Below are positions 38,001-51,480 of a DNA stretch of 64,000 bases, one piece after another (the first letter of the stretch is position 1; every line of letters begins with the position of its first letter). The stretch covers positions 59,579,702 through 59,643,701 of the forward strand of contig OZ020307.1 of the NCBI GenBank assembly GCA_963971305.1, read 5' to 3'. The stretch is from Arcuatula senhousia. Taxonomy: Eukaryota; Mollusca; Bivalvia; Mytilida; Mytilidae. Under the pieces are notes generated by a model that saw only the letters and a list, made by a program, of their open reading frames with translations, ran no database searches and had not been told where the DNA came from. Both the position numbers and the translations under genes were made by a program.

Positions 38001-39900
38001 TGTAATACCTTGCGCAACATGTCTACTTTTGAATGATACTCTATTTTAAGAAATACTACTTATAGTTTCACCAGAAAACATCATACCGCCCGAATGGAAG
38101 AATTTTCTAGAGCGTCAATTTTATGACGTTTTTCTCGAAAAACAAGTGAAAAACATGTAAGAAAGTTTTTGGTCTCGCGCTATAATAAGCGCTACACGCT
38201 CCATTTAGCGCTTACTTTTTTGCGCAACATGTCTACTTGAAGAACATACTTTGTTTTGCTAAATACTTCTTATAGTTTTAATCTGGTACACAATACCGCA
38301 CGAACAATAGATTTTTTCAGGACGCCAATTTTTTGACGTTTTTTCTAAAACCGAATAAAAAAAATGAAAGATATGGGGATATATTAAAAGGTCATAGGCG
38401 CTATGCGCCTATTTTTTGTTGTAATACCTTGCGCAACATGTCTACTTTTGAATGATACTCTATTTTAAGAAATACTACTTATAGTTTCACCAGAAAACAT
38501 CATACCACCCGAATGGAAGAATTTTCTAGAGCGTCAATTTTATGACGTTTTTCTCGAAAAACAAGTGAAAAACATGTAAGAAAGTTTTTGGTCTCGCGCT
38601 ATAATAAGCGCTACACGCTCCATTTAGCGCTTACTTTTTTGCGCAACATGTCTACTTGAAGAACATACTTTGTTTTGCTAAATACTTCTTATCGTTTTAA
38701 TCTGGTACACAATACCGCACGAACAATAGATTTTTTCAGGACGCCAATTTTTTGACGTTTTTTCTAAAACCGAATAAAAAAATGAAAGATATGGGGATAT
38801 ATTAAAAGGTCATAGGCGCTATGCGCCTATTTTTTGTTGTAATACCTTGCGCAACATGTCTACTTTTGAATGATACTCTATTTTAAGAAATACTACTTAT
38901 AGTTTCACCAGAAGACATCATACCGCCCGAATGGAAGAATTTTCTAGAGCGTCAATTTTATGACGTTTTTCTCGAAAAACAAGTGAAAACATGTAAGAAA
39001 GTTTTTGGTCTCGCGCTATAATAAGCGCTACACGCTCCATTTAGCGCTTACTTTTTTGCGCAACATGTCTACTTGAAGAACATACTTTGTTTTGCTAAAT
39101 ACTTCTTATAGTTTTAATCTGGTACACAATACCGCACGAACAATAGATTTTTTCAGGACGCCAATTTTTTGACGTTTTTTCTAAAACCGAATAAAAAAAA
39201 TGAAAGATATGGGGATATATTAAAAGGTCATAGGCGCTATGCGCCTATTTTTTGTTGTAATACCTTGCGCAACATGTCTACTTTTGAATGATACTCTATT
39301 TTAAGAAATACTACTTATAGTTTCACCAGAAAACATCATACCGCCCGAATGGAAGAATTTTCTAGAGCGTCAATTTTATGACGTTTTTCTCGAAAAACAA
39401 GTGAAAAACATGTAAGAAAGTTTTTGGTCTCGCGCTATAATAAGCGCTACACGCTCCATTTAGCGCTTACTTTTTTGCGCAACATGTCTACTTGAAGAAC
39501 ATACTTTGTTTTGCTAAATACTTCTTAATTATAGTTTTAATCTGGTACACAATACCGCACGAACAATAGATTTTTTCAGGACGCCAATTTTTTGACGTTT
39601 TTTCTAAAACCGAATAAAAAAAATGAAAGATATGGGGATATATTAAAAGGTCATAGGCGCTATGCGCCTATTTTTTGTTGTAATACCTTGCGCAACATGT
39701 CTACTTTTGAATGATACTCTATTTTAAGAAATACTACTTATAGTTTCACCAGAAAACATCATACCGCCCGAATGGAAGAATTTTCTAGAGCGTCAATTTT
39801 ATGACGTTTTTCTCGAAAAACAAGTGAAAAACATGTAAGAAAGTTTTTTGGTCTCGCGCTATAATAAGCGCTACACGCTCCATTAAGCGCTTACTTTTTT
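35100..39900 (+). repeat. Duplication with offset shifting from 8 to 10 monomers
   Basis: ATACCACCC (about 35150 and 38504) and CTTATCGTTTT (about 35334 and 38689) are about 3355 bp apart, eight monomers. Two further markers in the next monomer, a seven-T run in AAGTTTTTTGGTC (about 35646 and 39842) and CCATTAAGCGC (about 35685 and 39881), are about 4195 bp apart, ten monomers. Two monomers, one carrying the TTAATTATAG insertion near 39526, therefore sit inside the right copy and are absent from the left. Confidence 0.78.
36470..37200 (+). repeat. Adjacent identical-variant monomers (single-unit tandem duplication)
   Basis: Two consecutive units share GCGCTTAATTTTTT (about 36532 and 36952), GTCTATTTGAAG and a seven-T tract before CTAAAACC, at a 420-bp period that reflects the extra T. 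Sharing three rare variants between neighbours indicates duplication of a single monomer. The left copy alone has CCTATATTTTG near 36735 and the right copy alone has a one-base loss in the B box near 37176. Confidence 0.75.
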
Positions 39901-42359
39901 GCGCAACATGTCTACTTGAAGAACATACTTTGTTTTGCTAAATACTTCTTATAGTTTTAATCTGGTACACAATACCTTACGAACAATAGATTTTTTCAGG
40001 ACGCCAATTTTTTGACGTTTTTCTAAAACCGAATAAAAAAAATGAAAGATATGGGGATATATTAAAAGGTCATAGGCGCTATGCGCCTATTTTTTGTTGT
40101 AATACCTTGCGCAACATGTCTTCTTTTGAATGATACTCTATTTTAAGAAATACTACTTATAGTTTCACCAGAAAACATCATACCGCCCGAATGGAAGAAT
40201 TTTCTAGAGCGTCAATTTTATGACGTTTTTCTCGAAAAACAAGTGAAAAACATGTAAGAAAGTTTTTGGTCTCGCGCTATAATAAGCGCTACACGCTCCA
40301 TTTAGCGCTTACTTTTTTGCGCAACATGTCTACTTGAAGAACATACTTTGTTTTGCTAAATACTTCTTATAGTTTTAATCTGGTACACAATACCGCACGA
40401 ACAATAGATTTTTTCAGGACGCCAATTTTTTTCCGTTTTTTCTAAAACCGAATAAAAAAAATGAAAGATATGGGGATATATGAAAAGGTCATAGGCGCTA
40501 TGCGCCTATTTTTTGTTGTAATACCTTGCGCAACATGTCTACTTTTGAATGATACTCTATTTTAAGAAATACTACTTATAGTTTCACCAGAAAACATCAT
40601 ACCGCCCGAATGGAAGAATTTTCTAGAGCGTCAATTTTATGACGTTTTTCTCGAAAAACAAGTGAAAAACATGTAAGAAAGTTTTTGGTCTCGCGCTATA
40701 ATAAGCGCTACACGCTCCATTTAGCGCTTACTTTTTTGCGCAACATGTCTACTTGAAGAACATACTTTGTTTTGCTAAATACTTCTTATAGTTTTAATCT
40801 GGTACACAATACCGCACGAACAATAGATTTTTTCAGGACGCCAATTTTTTGACGTTTTTTCTAAAACCGAATAAAAAAAATGAAAGATATGGGGATATAT
40901 TAAAAGGTCATAGGCGCTATGCGCCTATTTTTTGTTGTAATACCTTGCGCAACATGTCTACTTTTGAATGATACTCTATTTTAAGAAATACTACTTATAG
41001 TTTCACCAGAAAACATCATACCGCCCGAATGGAAGAATTTTCTAGAGCGTCAATTTTATGACGTTTTTCTCGAAAAACAAGTGAAAAACATGTAAGAAAG
41101 TTTTTGGTCTCGCGCTATAATAAGCGCTACACGCTCCATTTAGCGCTTACTTTTTTGCGCAACATGTCTACTTGAAGAACATACTTTGTTTTGCTAAATA
41201 CTTCTTATAGTTTTAATCTGGTACACAATACCGCACGAACAATAGATTTTTTCAGGACGCCAATTTTTTGACGTTTTTTCTAAAACCGAATAAAAAAAAT
41301 GAAAGATATGGGGATATATTAAAAGGTCATAGGCGCTATGCGCCTATTTTTTGTTGTAATACCTTGCGCAACATGTCTACTTTTGAATGATACTCTATTT
41401 TAAGAAATACTACTTATAGTTTCACCAGAAAACATCATACCGCCCGAATGGAAGAATTTTCTAGAGCGTCAATTTTATGACGTTTTTCTCGAAAAACAAG
41501 TGAAAAACATGTAAGAAAGTTTTTGGTCTCTCGCTATAATAAGCGCTACACGCTCCATTTAGCGCTTACTTTTTTGCGCAACATGTCTACTTGAAGAACA
41601 TACTTTGTTTTGCTAAATACTTCTTATAGTTTTAATCTGGTACACAATACCGCACGAACAATAGATTTTTTCAGGACGCCAATTTTTTGACGTTTTTTCT
41701 AAAACCGAATAAAAAAAAATGAAAGATATAGGGATATATTAAAAGGTCATAGGCGCTATGCGCCTATTTTTTGTTGTAATACCTTGCGCAACATGTCTAC
41801 TTTTGAATGATACTCTATTTTAAGAAATACTACTTATAGTTTCACCAGAAAACATCATACCGCCCGAATTGAAGAATTTTCTAGAGCGTCAATTTTATGA
41901 CGTTTTTCTCGAAAAACAAGTGAAAAACACGTAAGAAAGTTTTTGGTCTCGCGCTATAATAAGCGCTACACGCTCCATTTAGCGCTTACTTTTTTGCGCA
42001 ACATGTCTACTTGAAGAACATACTTTGTTTTGCTAAATACTTCTTATAGTTTTAATCTGGTACACAATACCGCACGAACAATAGATTTTTTCAGGACGCC
42101 AATTTTTTGACGTTTTTTCTAAAACCGAATAAAAAAAATGAAAGATATGGGGATATATTAAAAGGTCATAGGCGCTATGCGCCTATTTTTTGTTGTAACC
42201 TTGCGCAACATGTCTACTTTTGAATGATACTCTATTTTAAGAAATACTACTTATAGTTTCACCAGAAAACATCATACCGCCCGAATGGAAGAATTTTCTA
42301 GAGCGTCAATTTTATGACGTTTTTCTCGAAAAACAAGTGAAAAACATGTAAGAAAGTTT

Positions 42360-44120
42360 TTGGTCTCGCGCTATAATAAGCGCTACACGCTCCATTTAGC
42401 GCTTACTTTTTTGCGCAACATGTCTACTTGAAGAACATACTTTGTTTTGCTAAATACTTCTTATAGTTTTAATCTGGTACACAATACCGCACGAACAATA
42501 GATTTTTTCAGGACGCCAATTTTTGACGTTTTTTCTAAAACCGAATAAAAAAAATGAAAGATGTGGGGATATATTAAAAGGTCATAGGCGCTATGCGCCT
42601 ATTTTTTGTTGTAATACCTTGCGCAACATGTCTACTTTTGAATGATACTCTATTTTAAGAAATACTACTTATAGTTTCACCAGAAAACATCATACCGCCC
42701 GAATGGAAGAATTTTCTAGAGCGTCAATTTTATGACGTTTTTCTCGAAAAACAAGTGAAAAACATGTAAGAAAGTTTTTGGTCTCGCGCTATAATAAGCG
42801 CTACACGCTCCATTTAGCGCTTACTTTTTTGCGCAACATGTCTACTTGAAGAACATACTTTGTTTTGCTAAATACTTCTTATAGTTTTAATCTGGTACAC
42901 AATACCGCACGAACAATTGATTTTTTCAGGACGCCAATTTTTTGACGTTTTTTCTAAAACCGAATAAAAAAAATGAAAGATATGGGGATATATTAAAAGG
43001 TCATAGGCGCTATGCGCCTATTTTTTGTTGTAATACCTTGCGCAACATGTCTACTTTTGAATGATACTCTATTTTAAGAAATACTACTTATAGTTTCACC
43101 AGAAAACATCATACCGCCCGAATGGAAGAATTTTCTAGAGCGTCAATTTTATGACGTTTTTCTCGAAAAACAAGTGAAAAACATGTAAGAAAGTTTTTGG
43201 TCTCGCGCTATAATAAGCGCTACACACTCCATTTAGCGCTTACTTTTTTGCGCAACATGTCTACTTGAAGAACATACTTTGTTTTGCTAAATACTTCTTA
43301 TAGTTTTAATCTGGTACACAATACCGCACGAACAATAGATTTTTTCAGGACGCCAATTTTTGACGTTTTTTCTAAAACCGAATAAAAAAAATGAAAGATG
43401 TGGGGATATATTAAAAGGTCATAGGCGCTATGCGCCTATTTTTTGTTGTAATACCTTGCGCAACATGTCTACTTTTGAATGATACTCTATTTTAAGAAAT
43501 ACTACTTATAGTTTCACCAGAAAACATCATACCGCCCGAATGGAAGAATTTTCTAGAGCGTCAATTTTATGACGTTTTTCTCGAAAAACAAGTGAAAAAC
43601 ATGTAAGAAAGTTTTTGGTCTCGCGCTATAATAAGCGCTACACGCTCCATTTAGCGCTTACTTTTTTGCGCAACATGTCTACTTGAAGAACATACTTTGT
43701 TTTGCTAAATACTTCTTATAGTTTTAATCTGGTACACAATACCGCACGAACAATTGATTTTTTCAGGACGCCAATTTTTTGACGTTTTTTCTAAAACCGA
43801 ATAAAAAAAATGAAAGATATGGGGATATATTAAAAGGTCATAGGCGCTATGCGCCTATTTTTTGTTGTAATACCTTGCGCAACATGTCTACTTTTGAATG
43901 ATACTCTATTTTAAGAAATACTACTTATAGTTTCACCAGAAAACATCATACCGCCCGAATGGAAGAATTTTCTAGAGCGTCAATTTTATGACGTTTTTCT
44001 CGAAAAACAAGTGAAAAACATGTAAGAAAGTTTTTGGTCTCGCGCTATAATAAGCGCTACACACTCCATTTAGCGCTTACTTTTTTGCGCAACATGTCTA
44101 CTTGAAGAACATACTTTGTT
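42360..44120 (+). repeat. Two-monomer (838-bp) higher-order block
   Basis: Three rare markers each recur at 838 bp in the same order: a five-T tract with GATGTGGGG (about 42520/42560 and 43358/43398), CAATTGATT (about 42914 and 43752) and ACACACTCC (about 43222 and 44060). The perfectly regular alternation makes this the cleanest dimeric higher-order block in the window. Confidence 0.83.
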
Positions 44121-45251
44121 TTGCTAAATACTTCTTATAGTTTTAATCTGGTACACAATACCGCACGAACAATAGATTTTTTCAGGACGCCAATTTTTTG
44201 ACGTTTTTTCTAAAACCGAATAAAAAAAATGAAAGATATGGGGATATATTAAAAGGTCATAGGCGCTATGCGCCTATTTTTTGTTGTAATACCTTGCGCA
44301 ACATGTCTACTTTTGAATGATACTCTATTTTAAGAAATACTACTTATAGTTTCACCAGAAAACATCATACCGCCCGAATGGAAGAATTTTCTAGAGCGTC
44401 AATTTTATGACGTTTTTCTCGAAAAACAAGTGAAAAACATGTAAGAAAGTTTTTGGTCTCGCGCTATAATAAGCGCTACACGCTCCATTTAGCGCTTACT
44501 TTTTTGCGCAATATGTCTACTTGAAGAACATACTTTGTTTTGCTAAATACTTCTTATAGTTTTAATCTGGTACACAATACCGCACGAACAATAGATTTTT
44601 TCAGGACGCCAATTTTTTGACGTTTTTTCTAAAACCGAATAAAAAAAATGAAAGATATGGGGATATATTAAAAGGTCATAGGCGCTATGCGCCTATTTTT
44701 TGTTGTAATACCTTGCGCAACATGTCTACTTTTGAATGATACTCTATTTTAAGAAATACTACTTATAGTTTCACCAGAAAACATCATACCGCCCGAATGG
44801 AAGAATTTTCTAGAGCGTCAATTTTATGACGTTTTTCTCGAAAAACAAGTGAAAAACATGTAAGAAAGTTTTTGGTCTCGCGCTATAATAAGCGCTACAC
44901 GCTCCATTTAGCGCTTACTTTTTTGCGCAACATGTCTACTTGAAGAACATACTTTGTTTTGCTAAATACTTCTTATAGTTTTAATCTGGTACACAATACC
45001 GCACGAACAATAGATTTTTTCAGGACGCCAATTTTTTGACGATTTTTCTAAAACCGAATAAAAAAAATGAAAGATATGGGGATATATTAAAAGGTCATAG
45101 GCGCTATGCGCCTATTTTTTGTTGTAATACCTTGCGCAACATGTCTACTTTTGAATGATACTCTATTTTAAGAAATACTACTTATAGTTTCACCAGAAAA
45201 CATCATACCGCCCGAATGGAAGAATTTTCTAGAGCGTCAATTTTATGACGT

Positions 45252-45275
45252 TTTTCTCGAAAAACATGTAAGAAA
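45252..45275. other. 11-bp slippage deletion between GAAAAAC copies
   Basis: Normal units read CGAAAAACAAGTGAAAAACA. Here a single GAAAAAC remains and leads straight into ATGTAAG, so one repeat copy and the AAGT between them are gone. The loss fits exactly with misalignment of the two GAAAAAC copies and shortens this monomer to about 408 bp. Confidence 0.8.
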
Positions 45276-46749
45276 GTTTTTGGTCTCGCGCTATAATAAG
45301 CGCTACACGCTCCATTTAGCGCTTACTTTTTTGCGCAACATGTCTACTTGAAGAACATACTTTGTTTTGCTAAATACTTCTTATAGTTTTAATCTGGTAC
45401 ACAATACCGCACGAACAATAGATTTTTTCAGGACGCCAATTTTTTGACGTTTTTTCTAAAACCGAATAAAAAAAATGAAAGATATGGGGATATATTAAAA
45501 GGTCATAGGCGCTATGCGCCTATTTTTTGTTGTAATACCTTGCGCAACATGTCTACTTTTGAATGATACTCTATTTTAAGAAATACTACTTATAGTTACA
45601 CCAGAAAACATCGTACCGCCCGAATGGAAGAATTTTCTAGAGCGTCAATTTTATGACGTTTTTCTCGAAAAACAAGTGAAAAACATGTAAGAAAGTTTTT
45701 GGTCTCGCGCAATAATGAGCGCTACACGCTCCATTTAGCGCTAACTTTTTGCGCAACATGTCTACTTGAAGAACATACTTTGTTTTGCTAAATACTTCTT
45801 AATTATAGTTTTAATCTGGTACACAATACCGCACGAACAATAGATTTTTTCAGGACGCCAATTTTTTGACGTTTTTTCTAAAACCGAATAAAAAAAATGA
45901 AAGATATGGGGATATATTAAAAGGTCATAGGCGCTATGCGCCTATTTTTTGTTGTAATACCTTGCGCAACATGTCTACTTTTGAATGATACTCTATTTTA
46001 AGAAATACTACTTATAGTTTCACCAGAAAACATCATACCGCCCGAATGGAAGAATTTTCTAGAGCGTCAATTTTATGACGTTTTTCTCGAAAAACAAGTG
46101 AAAAACATGTAAGAAAGTTTTTGGTCTCGCGCTATAATAAGCGCTACACGCTCCATTTAGCGCTTACTTTTTTGCGCAACATGTCTACTTGAAGAACATA
46201 CTTTGTTTTGCTAAATACTTCTTATAGTTTTAATCTGGTACACAATACCGCACGAACAATAGATTTTTTCAGGACGCCAATTTTTTGACGTTTTTTCTAA
46301 AACCGAATAAAAAAAATGAAAGATATGGGGATATATTAAAAGATCATAGGCGCTATGCGCCTATTTTTTGTTGTAATACCTTGCGCAACATGTCTACTTT
46401 TGAATGATACTCTATTTTAAGAAATACTACTTATAGTTTCACCAGAAAACATCATACCGCCCGAATGGAAGAATTTTCTAGAGCGTCAATTTTATGACGT
46501 TTTTCTCGAAAAACAAGTGAAAAACATGTAAGAAAGTTTTTGGTCTCGCGCTATAATAAGCGCTACACGCTCCATTTAGCGCTTACTTTTTTGCGCAACA
46601 TGTCTACTTGAAGAACATACTTTGTTTTGTTAAATACTTCTTATAGTTTTAATCTGGTACACAATACCGCACGAACAATAGATTTTTTCAGGACGCCAAT
46701 TTTTTGACGTTTTTTCTAAAACCGAATAAAAAAAATGAAAGATATGGGG

Positions 46750-46780
46750 ATATATTAAAAGGTCTTGTTGTAATACCTTG
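46750..46780. other. 22-bp deletion that removes the whole half-A palindrome
   Basis: GGTC at 46761-46764 joins directly to TTGTTG, so the 19-bp palindrome plus three T are missing. No other unit read in this window shows this loss. Deletion spanning exactly a hairpin is the expected product of polymerase skipping a folded stem or of cruciform cutting. The flanks share only one or two bases of homology, which favours a structure-driven event. Confidence 0.85.
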
Positions 46781-47099
46781 CGCAACATGTCTACTTTTGA
46801 ATGATACTCTATTTTAAGAAATACTACTTATAGTTTCACCAGAAAACATCATACCGCCCGAATGGAAGAATTTTCTAGAGCGTCAATTTTATGACGTTTT
46901 TCTCGAAAAACAAGTGAAAAACATGTAAGAAAGTTTTTGGTCTCGCGCTATAATAAGCGCTACACGCTCCATTTAGCGCTTACTTTTTTGCGCAACATGT
47001 CTACTTGAAGAACATACTTTGTTTTGCTAAATACTTCTTATAGTTTTAATCTGGTACACAATACCGCACGAACAATAGATTTTTTCAGGACGCCAATTT

Positions 47100-50000
47100 T
47101 TTGACGTTTTTTCTAAAACCGAATAAAAAAAAATGAAAGATATGGGGATATATTAAAAGGTCATAGGCGCTATGCGCCTATTTTTACTTGTAATACCTTG
47201 CGCAACATGTCTACTTTTGAATGATACTCTATTTTAAGAAATACTACTTATAGTTTCACCAGAAAACATCATACCGCCCGAATGTTATTTTCTAGAGCGT
47301 CAATTTTATGACGTTTTTCTCGAAAAACAAGTGAAAAACACGTAAGAAAGTTTTTGGTCTCGCGCTATAATAAGCGCTACACGCTCCATTTAGCGCTTAC
47401 TTTTTTGCGCAACATGTCTACTTGAAGAACATACTTTGTTTTGCTAAATACTTCTTATAGTTTTAATCTGGTACACAATACCGCACGAACAATAGATTTT
47501 TTCAGGACGCCAATTTTTTGACGTTTTTTCTAAAACCGAATAAAGAAAATGAAAGATATGGGGATATATTAAAAGGTCATAGGCGCTATGCGCCTATTTT
47601 TTGTTGTAACCTTGCGCAACATGTCTATTTTTGAATGATACTGTATTTTAAGAAATACTACTTATAGTTTCACCAGAAAACATCATACCGCCCGAATGTT
47701 ATTTTCTAGAGCGTCAATTTTATGACGTTTTTCTCGAAAAACAAGTGAAAAACACGTAAGAAAGTTTTTGGTCTCGCGCTATAATAAGCGCTACACGCTC
47801 CATTTAGCGCTTACTTTTTTGCGCAACATGTCTACTTGAAGAACATACTTTGTTTTGCTAAATACTTCTTATAGTTTTAATCTGGTACACAATACCGCAC
47901 GAACAATAGATTTTTTCAGGACGCCAATTTTTTGACGTTTTTTCTAAAACCGAATAAAGAAAATGAAAGATATGGGGATATATTAAAAGGTCATAGGCGC
48001 TATGCGCCTATTTTTTGTTGTAATACCTTGCGCAACATGTCTACTTTTGAATGATACTCTATTTTAAGAAATACTACTTATAGTTTCACCAGAAAACATC
48101 ATACCGCCCGAATGGAAGAATTTTCTAGAGCGTCAATTTTATGACGTTTTTCTCGAAAAACAAGTGAAAAACATGTAAGAAAGTTTTTGGTCTCGCGCTA
48201 TAATAAGCGCTACACGCTCCATTTAGCGCTTACTTTTTTGCGCAACATGTCTACTTGAAGAACATACTTTGTTTTGCTAAATACTTCTTATAGTTTTAAT
48301 CTGGTACACAATACCGCACGAACAATAGATTTTTTCAGGACGCCAATTTTTTGACGTTTTTTCTAAAACCGAATAAAAAAAAATGAAAGATATGGGGATA
48401 TATTAAAAGGTCATAGGCGCTATGCGCCTATTTTTACTTGTAATACCTTGCGCAACATGTCTACTTTTGAATGATACTCTATTTTAAGAAATACTACTTA
48501 TAGTTTCACCAGAAAACATCATACCGCCCGAATGTTATTTTCTAGAGCGTCAATTTTATGACGTTTTTCTCGAAAAACAAGTGAAAAACACGTAAGAAAG
48601 TTTTTGGTCTCGCGCTATAATAAGCGCTACACGCTCCATTTAGCGCTTACTTTTTTGCGCAACATGTCTACTTGAAGAACATACTTTGTTTTGCTAAATA
48701 CTTCTTATAGTTTTAATCTGGTACACAATACCGCACGAACAATAGATTTTTTCAGGACGCCAATTTTTTGACGTTTTTTCTAAAACCGAATAAAGAAAAT
48801 GAAAGATATGGGGATATATTAAAAGGTCATAGGCGCTATGCGCCTATTTTTTGTTGTAACCTTGCGCAACATGTCTATTTTTGAATGATACTGTATTTTA
48901 AGAAATACTACTTATAGTTTCACCAGAAAACATCATACCGCCCGAATGGAAGAATTTTCTAGAGCGTCAATTTTATGACGTTTTTCTCGAAAAACAAGTG
49001 AAAAACATGTAAGAAAGTTTTTGGTCTCGCGCTATAATAAGCGCTACACGCTCCATTTAGCGCTTACTTTTTTGCGCAACATGTCTACTTGAAGAACATA
49101 CTTTGTTTTGCTAAATACTTCTTATAGTTTTAATCTGGTACACAATACCGCACGAACAATAGATTTTTTCAGGACGCCAATTTTTTGACGTTTTTTCTAA
49201 AACCGAATAAAAAAAATGAAAGATATGGGGATATATTAAAAGGTCATAGGCGCTATGCGCCTATTTTTTGTTGTAATACCTTGCGCAACATGTCTACTTT
49301 TGAATGATACTCTATTTTAAGAAATACTACTTATAGTTTCACCAGAAAACATCATACCGCCCGAATGGAAGAATTTTCTAGAGCGTCAATTTTATGACGT
49401 TTTTCTCGAAAAACAAGTGAAAAACATGTAAGAAAGTTTTTGGTCTCGCGCTATAATAAGCGCTACACGCTCCATTTAGCGCTTACTTTTTTGCGCAACA
49501 TGTCTACTTGAAGAACATACTTTGTTTTGCTAAATACTTCTTATAGTTTTAATCTGGTACACAATACCGCACGAACAATAGATTTTTTTCAGGACGCCAA
49601 TTTTTTGACGTTTTTTCTAAAACCGAATAATAAAAATGAAAGATATGGGGATATATTAAAAGGTCATAGGCGCTATGCGCCTATTTTTTGTTGTAATACC
49701 TTGCGCAACATGTCTACTTTTGAATGATACTCTATTTTAAGAAATACTACTTATAGTTTCACCAGAAAACATCATACCGCCCGAATGGAAGAATTTTCTA
49801 GAGCGTCAATTTTATGACGTTTTTCTCGAAAAACAAGTGAAAAACATGCAAGAAAGTTTTTGGTCTCGCGCTATAATAAGCGCTACACGCTCCATTTTGC
49901 GCTTACTTTTTTGCGCAACATGTCTACTTGAAGAACATACTTTGTTTTGCTAAATATTTCTTATAGTTTTAATCTGGTACACAATACCGCACGAACAATA

Positions 50001-51480
50001 GATTTTTTCAGGACGCCAATTTTTTGACGTTTTTTCTAAAACCGAATAAAAAAAATGAAAGATATGGGGATATATTAAAAGGTCATAGGCGCTATGCGCC
50101 TATTTTTTGTTGTAATACCTTGCGCAACATGTCTACTTTTGAATGATACTCTATTTTAAGAAATACTACTTATAGTTTCACCAGAAAACATCATACCGCC
50201 CGAATGGAAGAATTTTCTAGAGCGTCAATTTTATGACGTTTTTCTCGAAAAACAAGTGAAAAACATGTAAGAAAGTTTTTGGTCTCGCGCTATAATAAGC
50301 GCTACACGCTCCATTTAGCGCTTACTTTTTTGCGCAACATGTCTACTTGAAGAACATACTTTGTTTTGCTAAATACTTCTTATAGTTTTAATCTGGTACA
50401 CAATACCGCACGAACAATAGATTTTTTCAGGACGCCAATTTTTTGACGTTTTTTCTAAAACCGAATAAAAAAAATGAAAGATATGGGGATATATTCAAAG
50501 GTCATAGGCGCTATGCGCCTATTTTTTGTTGTAATACCTTGCGCAACATGTCTACTTTTGAATGATACTCTATTTTAAGAAATACTACTTATAGTTTCAC
50601 CAGAAAACATCATACCGCCCGAATGGAAGAATTTTCCAGAGCGTCAATTTTATGACGTTTTTCTCGAAAAACAAGTGAAAAACACGTAAGAAAGTTTTTG
50701 GTCTCGCGCTATAATAAGCGCTACACGCTCCATTTAGCGCTTACTTTTTTGCGCAACATGTCTACTTGAAGAACATACTTTGTTTTGCTAAATACTTCTT
50801 ATAGTTTTAATCTGGTACACAATACCGCACGAACAATAGATTTTTTCAGGACGCCAATTTTTTGACGTTTTTTCTAAAACCGAATAAAAAAAATGAAAGA
50901 TATGGGGATATATTAAAAGGTCATAGGCGCTATGCGCCTATTTTTACTTGTAATACCTTGCGCAACATGTCTACTTTTGAATGATACTCTATTTTAAGAA
51001 ATACTACTTATAGTTTCACCAGAAAACATCATACCGCCCGAATGTTATTTTCTAGAGCGTCAATTTTATGACGTTTTTCTCGAAAAACAAGTGAAAAACA
51101 CGTAAGAAAGTTTTTGGTCTCGCGCTATAATAAGCGCTACACGCTCCATTTAGCGCTTACTTTTTTGCGCAACATGTCTACTTGAAGAACATACTTTGTT
51201 TTGCTAAATACTTCTTATAGTTTTAATCTGGTACACAATACCGCACGAACAATAGATTTTTTCAGGACGCCAATTTTTTGACGTTTTTTCTAAAACCGAA
51301 TAAAGAAAATGAAACATATGGGGATATATTAAAAGGTCATAGGCGCTATGCGCCTATTTTTTGTTGTAACCTTGCGCAACATGTCTATTTTTGAATGATA
51401 CTCTATTTTAAGAAATACTACTTATAGTTTCACCAGAAAACATCATACCGCCCGAATGGAAGAATTTTCTAGAGCGTCAA
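47100..51480 (+). repeat. Three-monomer (about 1250-bp) block of an indel-marked subfamily
   Basis: A set of otherwise rare variants occurs together: TTTTTACTTG (47181, 48431, 50941), GAATGTTATTTTC in half B, where GAAGA is replaced by TT (47281, about 47695, 48531, 51041), TAAAGAAAATG (47541, about 47953, 48791, 51301), GTTGTAACCTTG with two bases lost (about 47604, 48854, 51364), GTCTATTTTTG and CACGTAAG. The 47.2-47.65 kb stretch repeats at 48.43-48.9 kb with a constant offset of 1250 bp and again in part near 50.94 kb. The offset is below 1257 because these units are shortened by the indels. Confidence 0.85.

Larger units (their letters stand above)
45240..47180 (+). repeat. Locally eroded stretch with several deletions
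   Basis: Four to five consecutive units here carry unusual damage. There is an 11-bp deletion near 45259-45266 between two GAAAAAC copies, and GTTACACC with ATCGTACC near 45596-45615. A B hairpin with both arms altered lies at about 45717-45745, a TTAATTATAG insertion near 45800, GATCATAGG near 46342, and a 22-bp deletion of the whole A palindrome at 46764. The density of private changes is higher than in the surrounding array, as expected where homogenisation is weaker or where a subfamily boundary lies. Confidence 0.7.
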
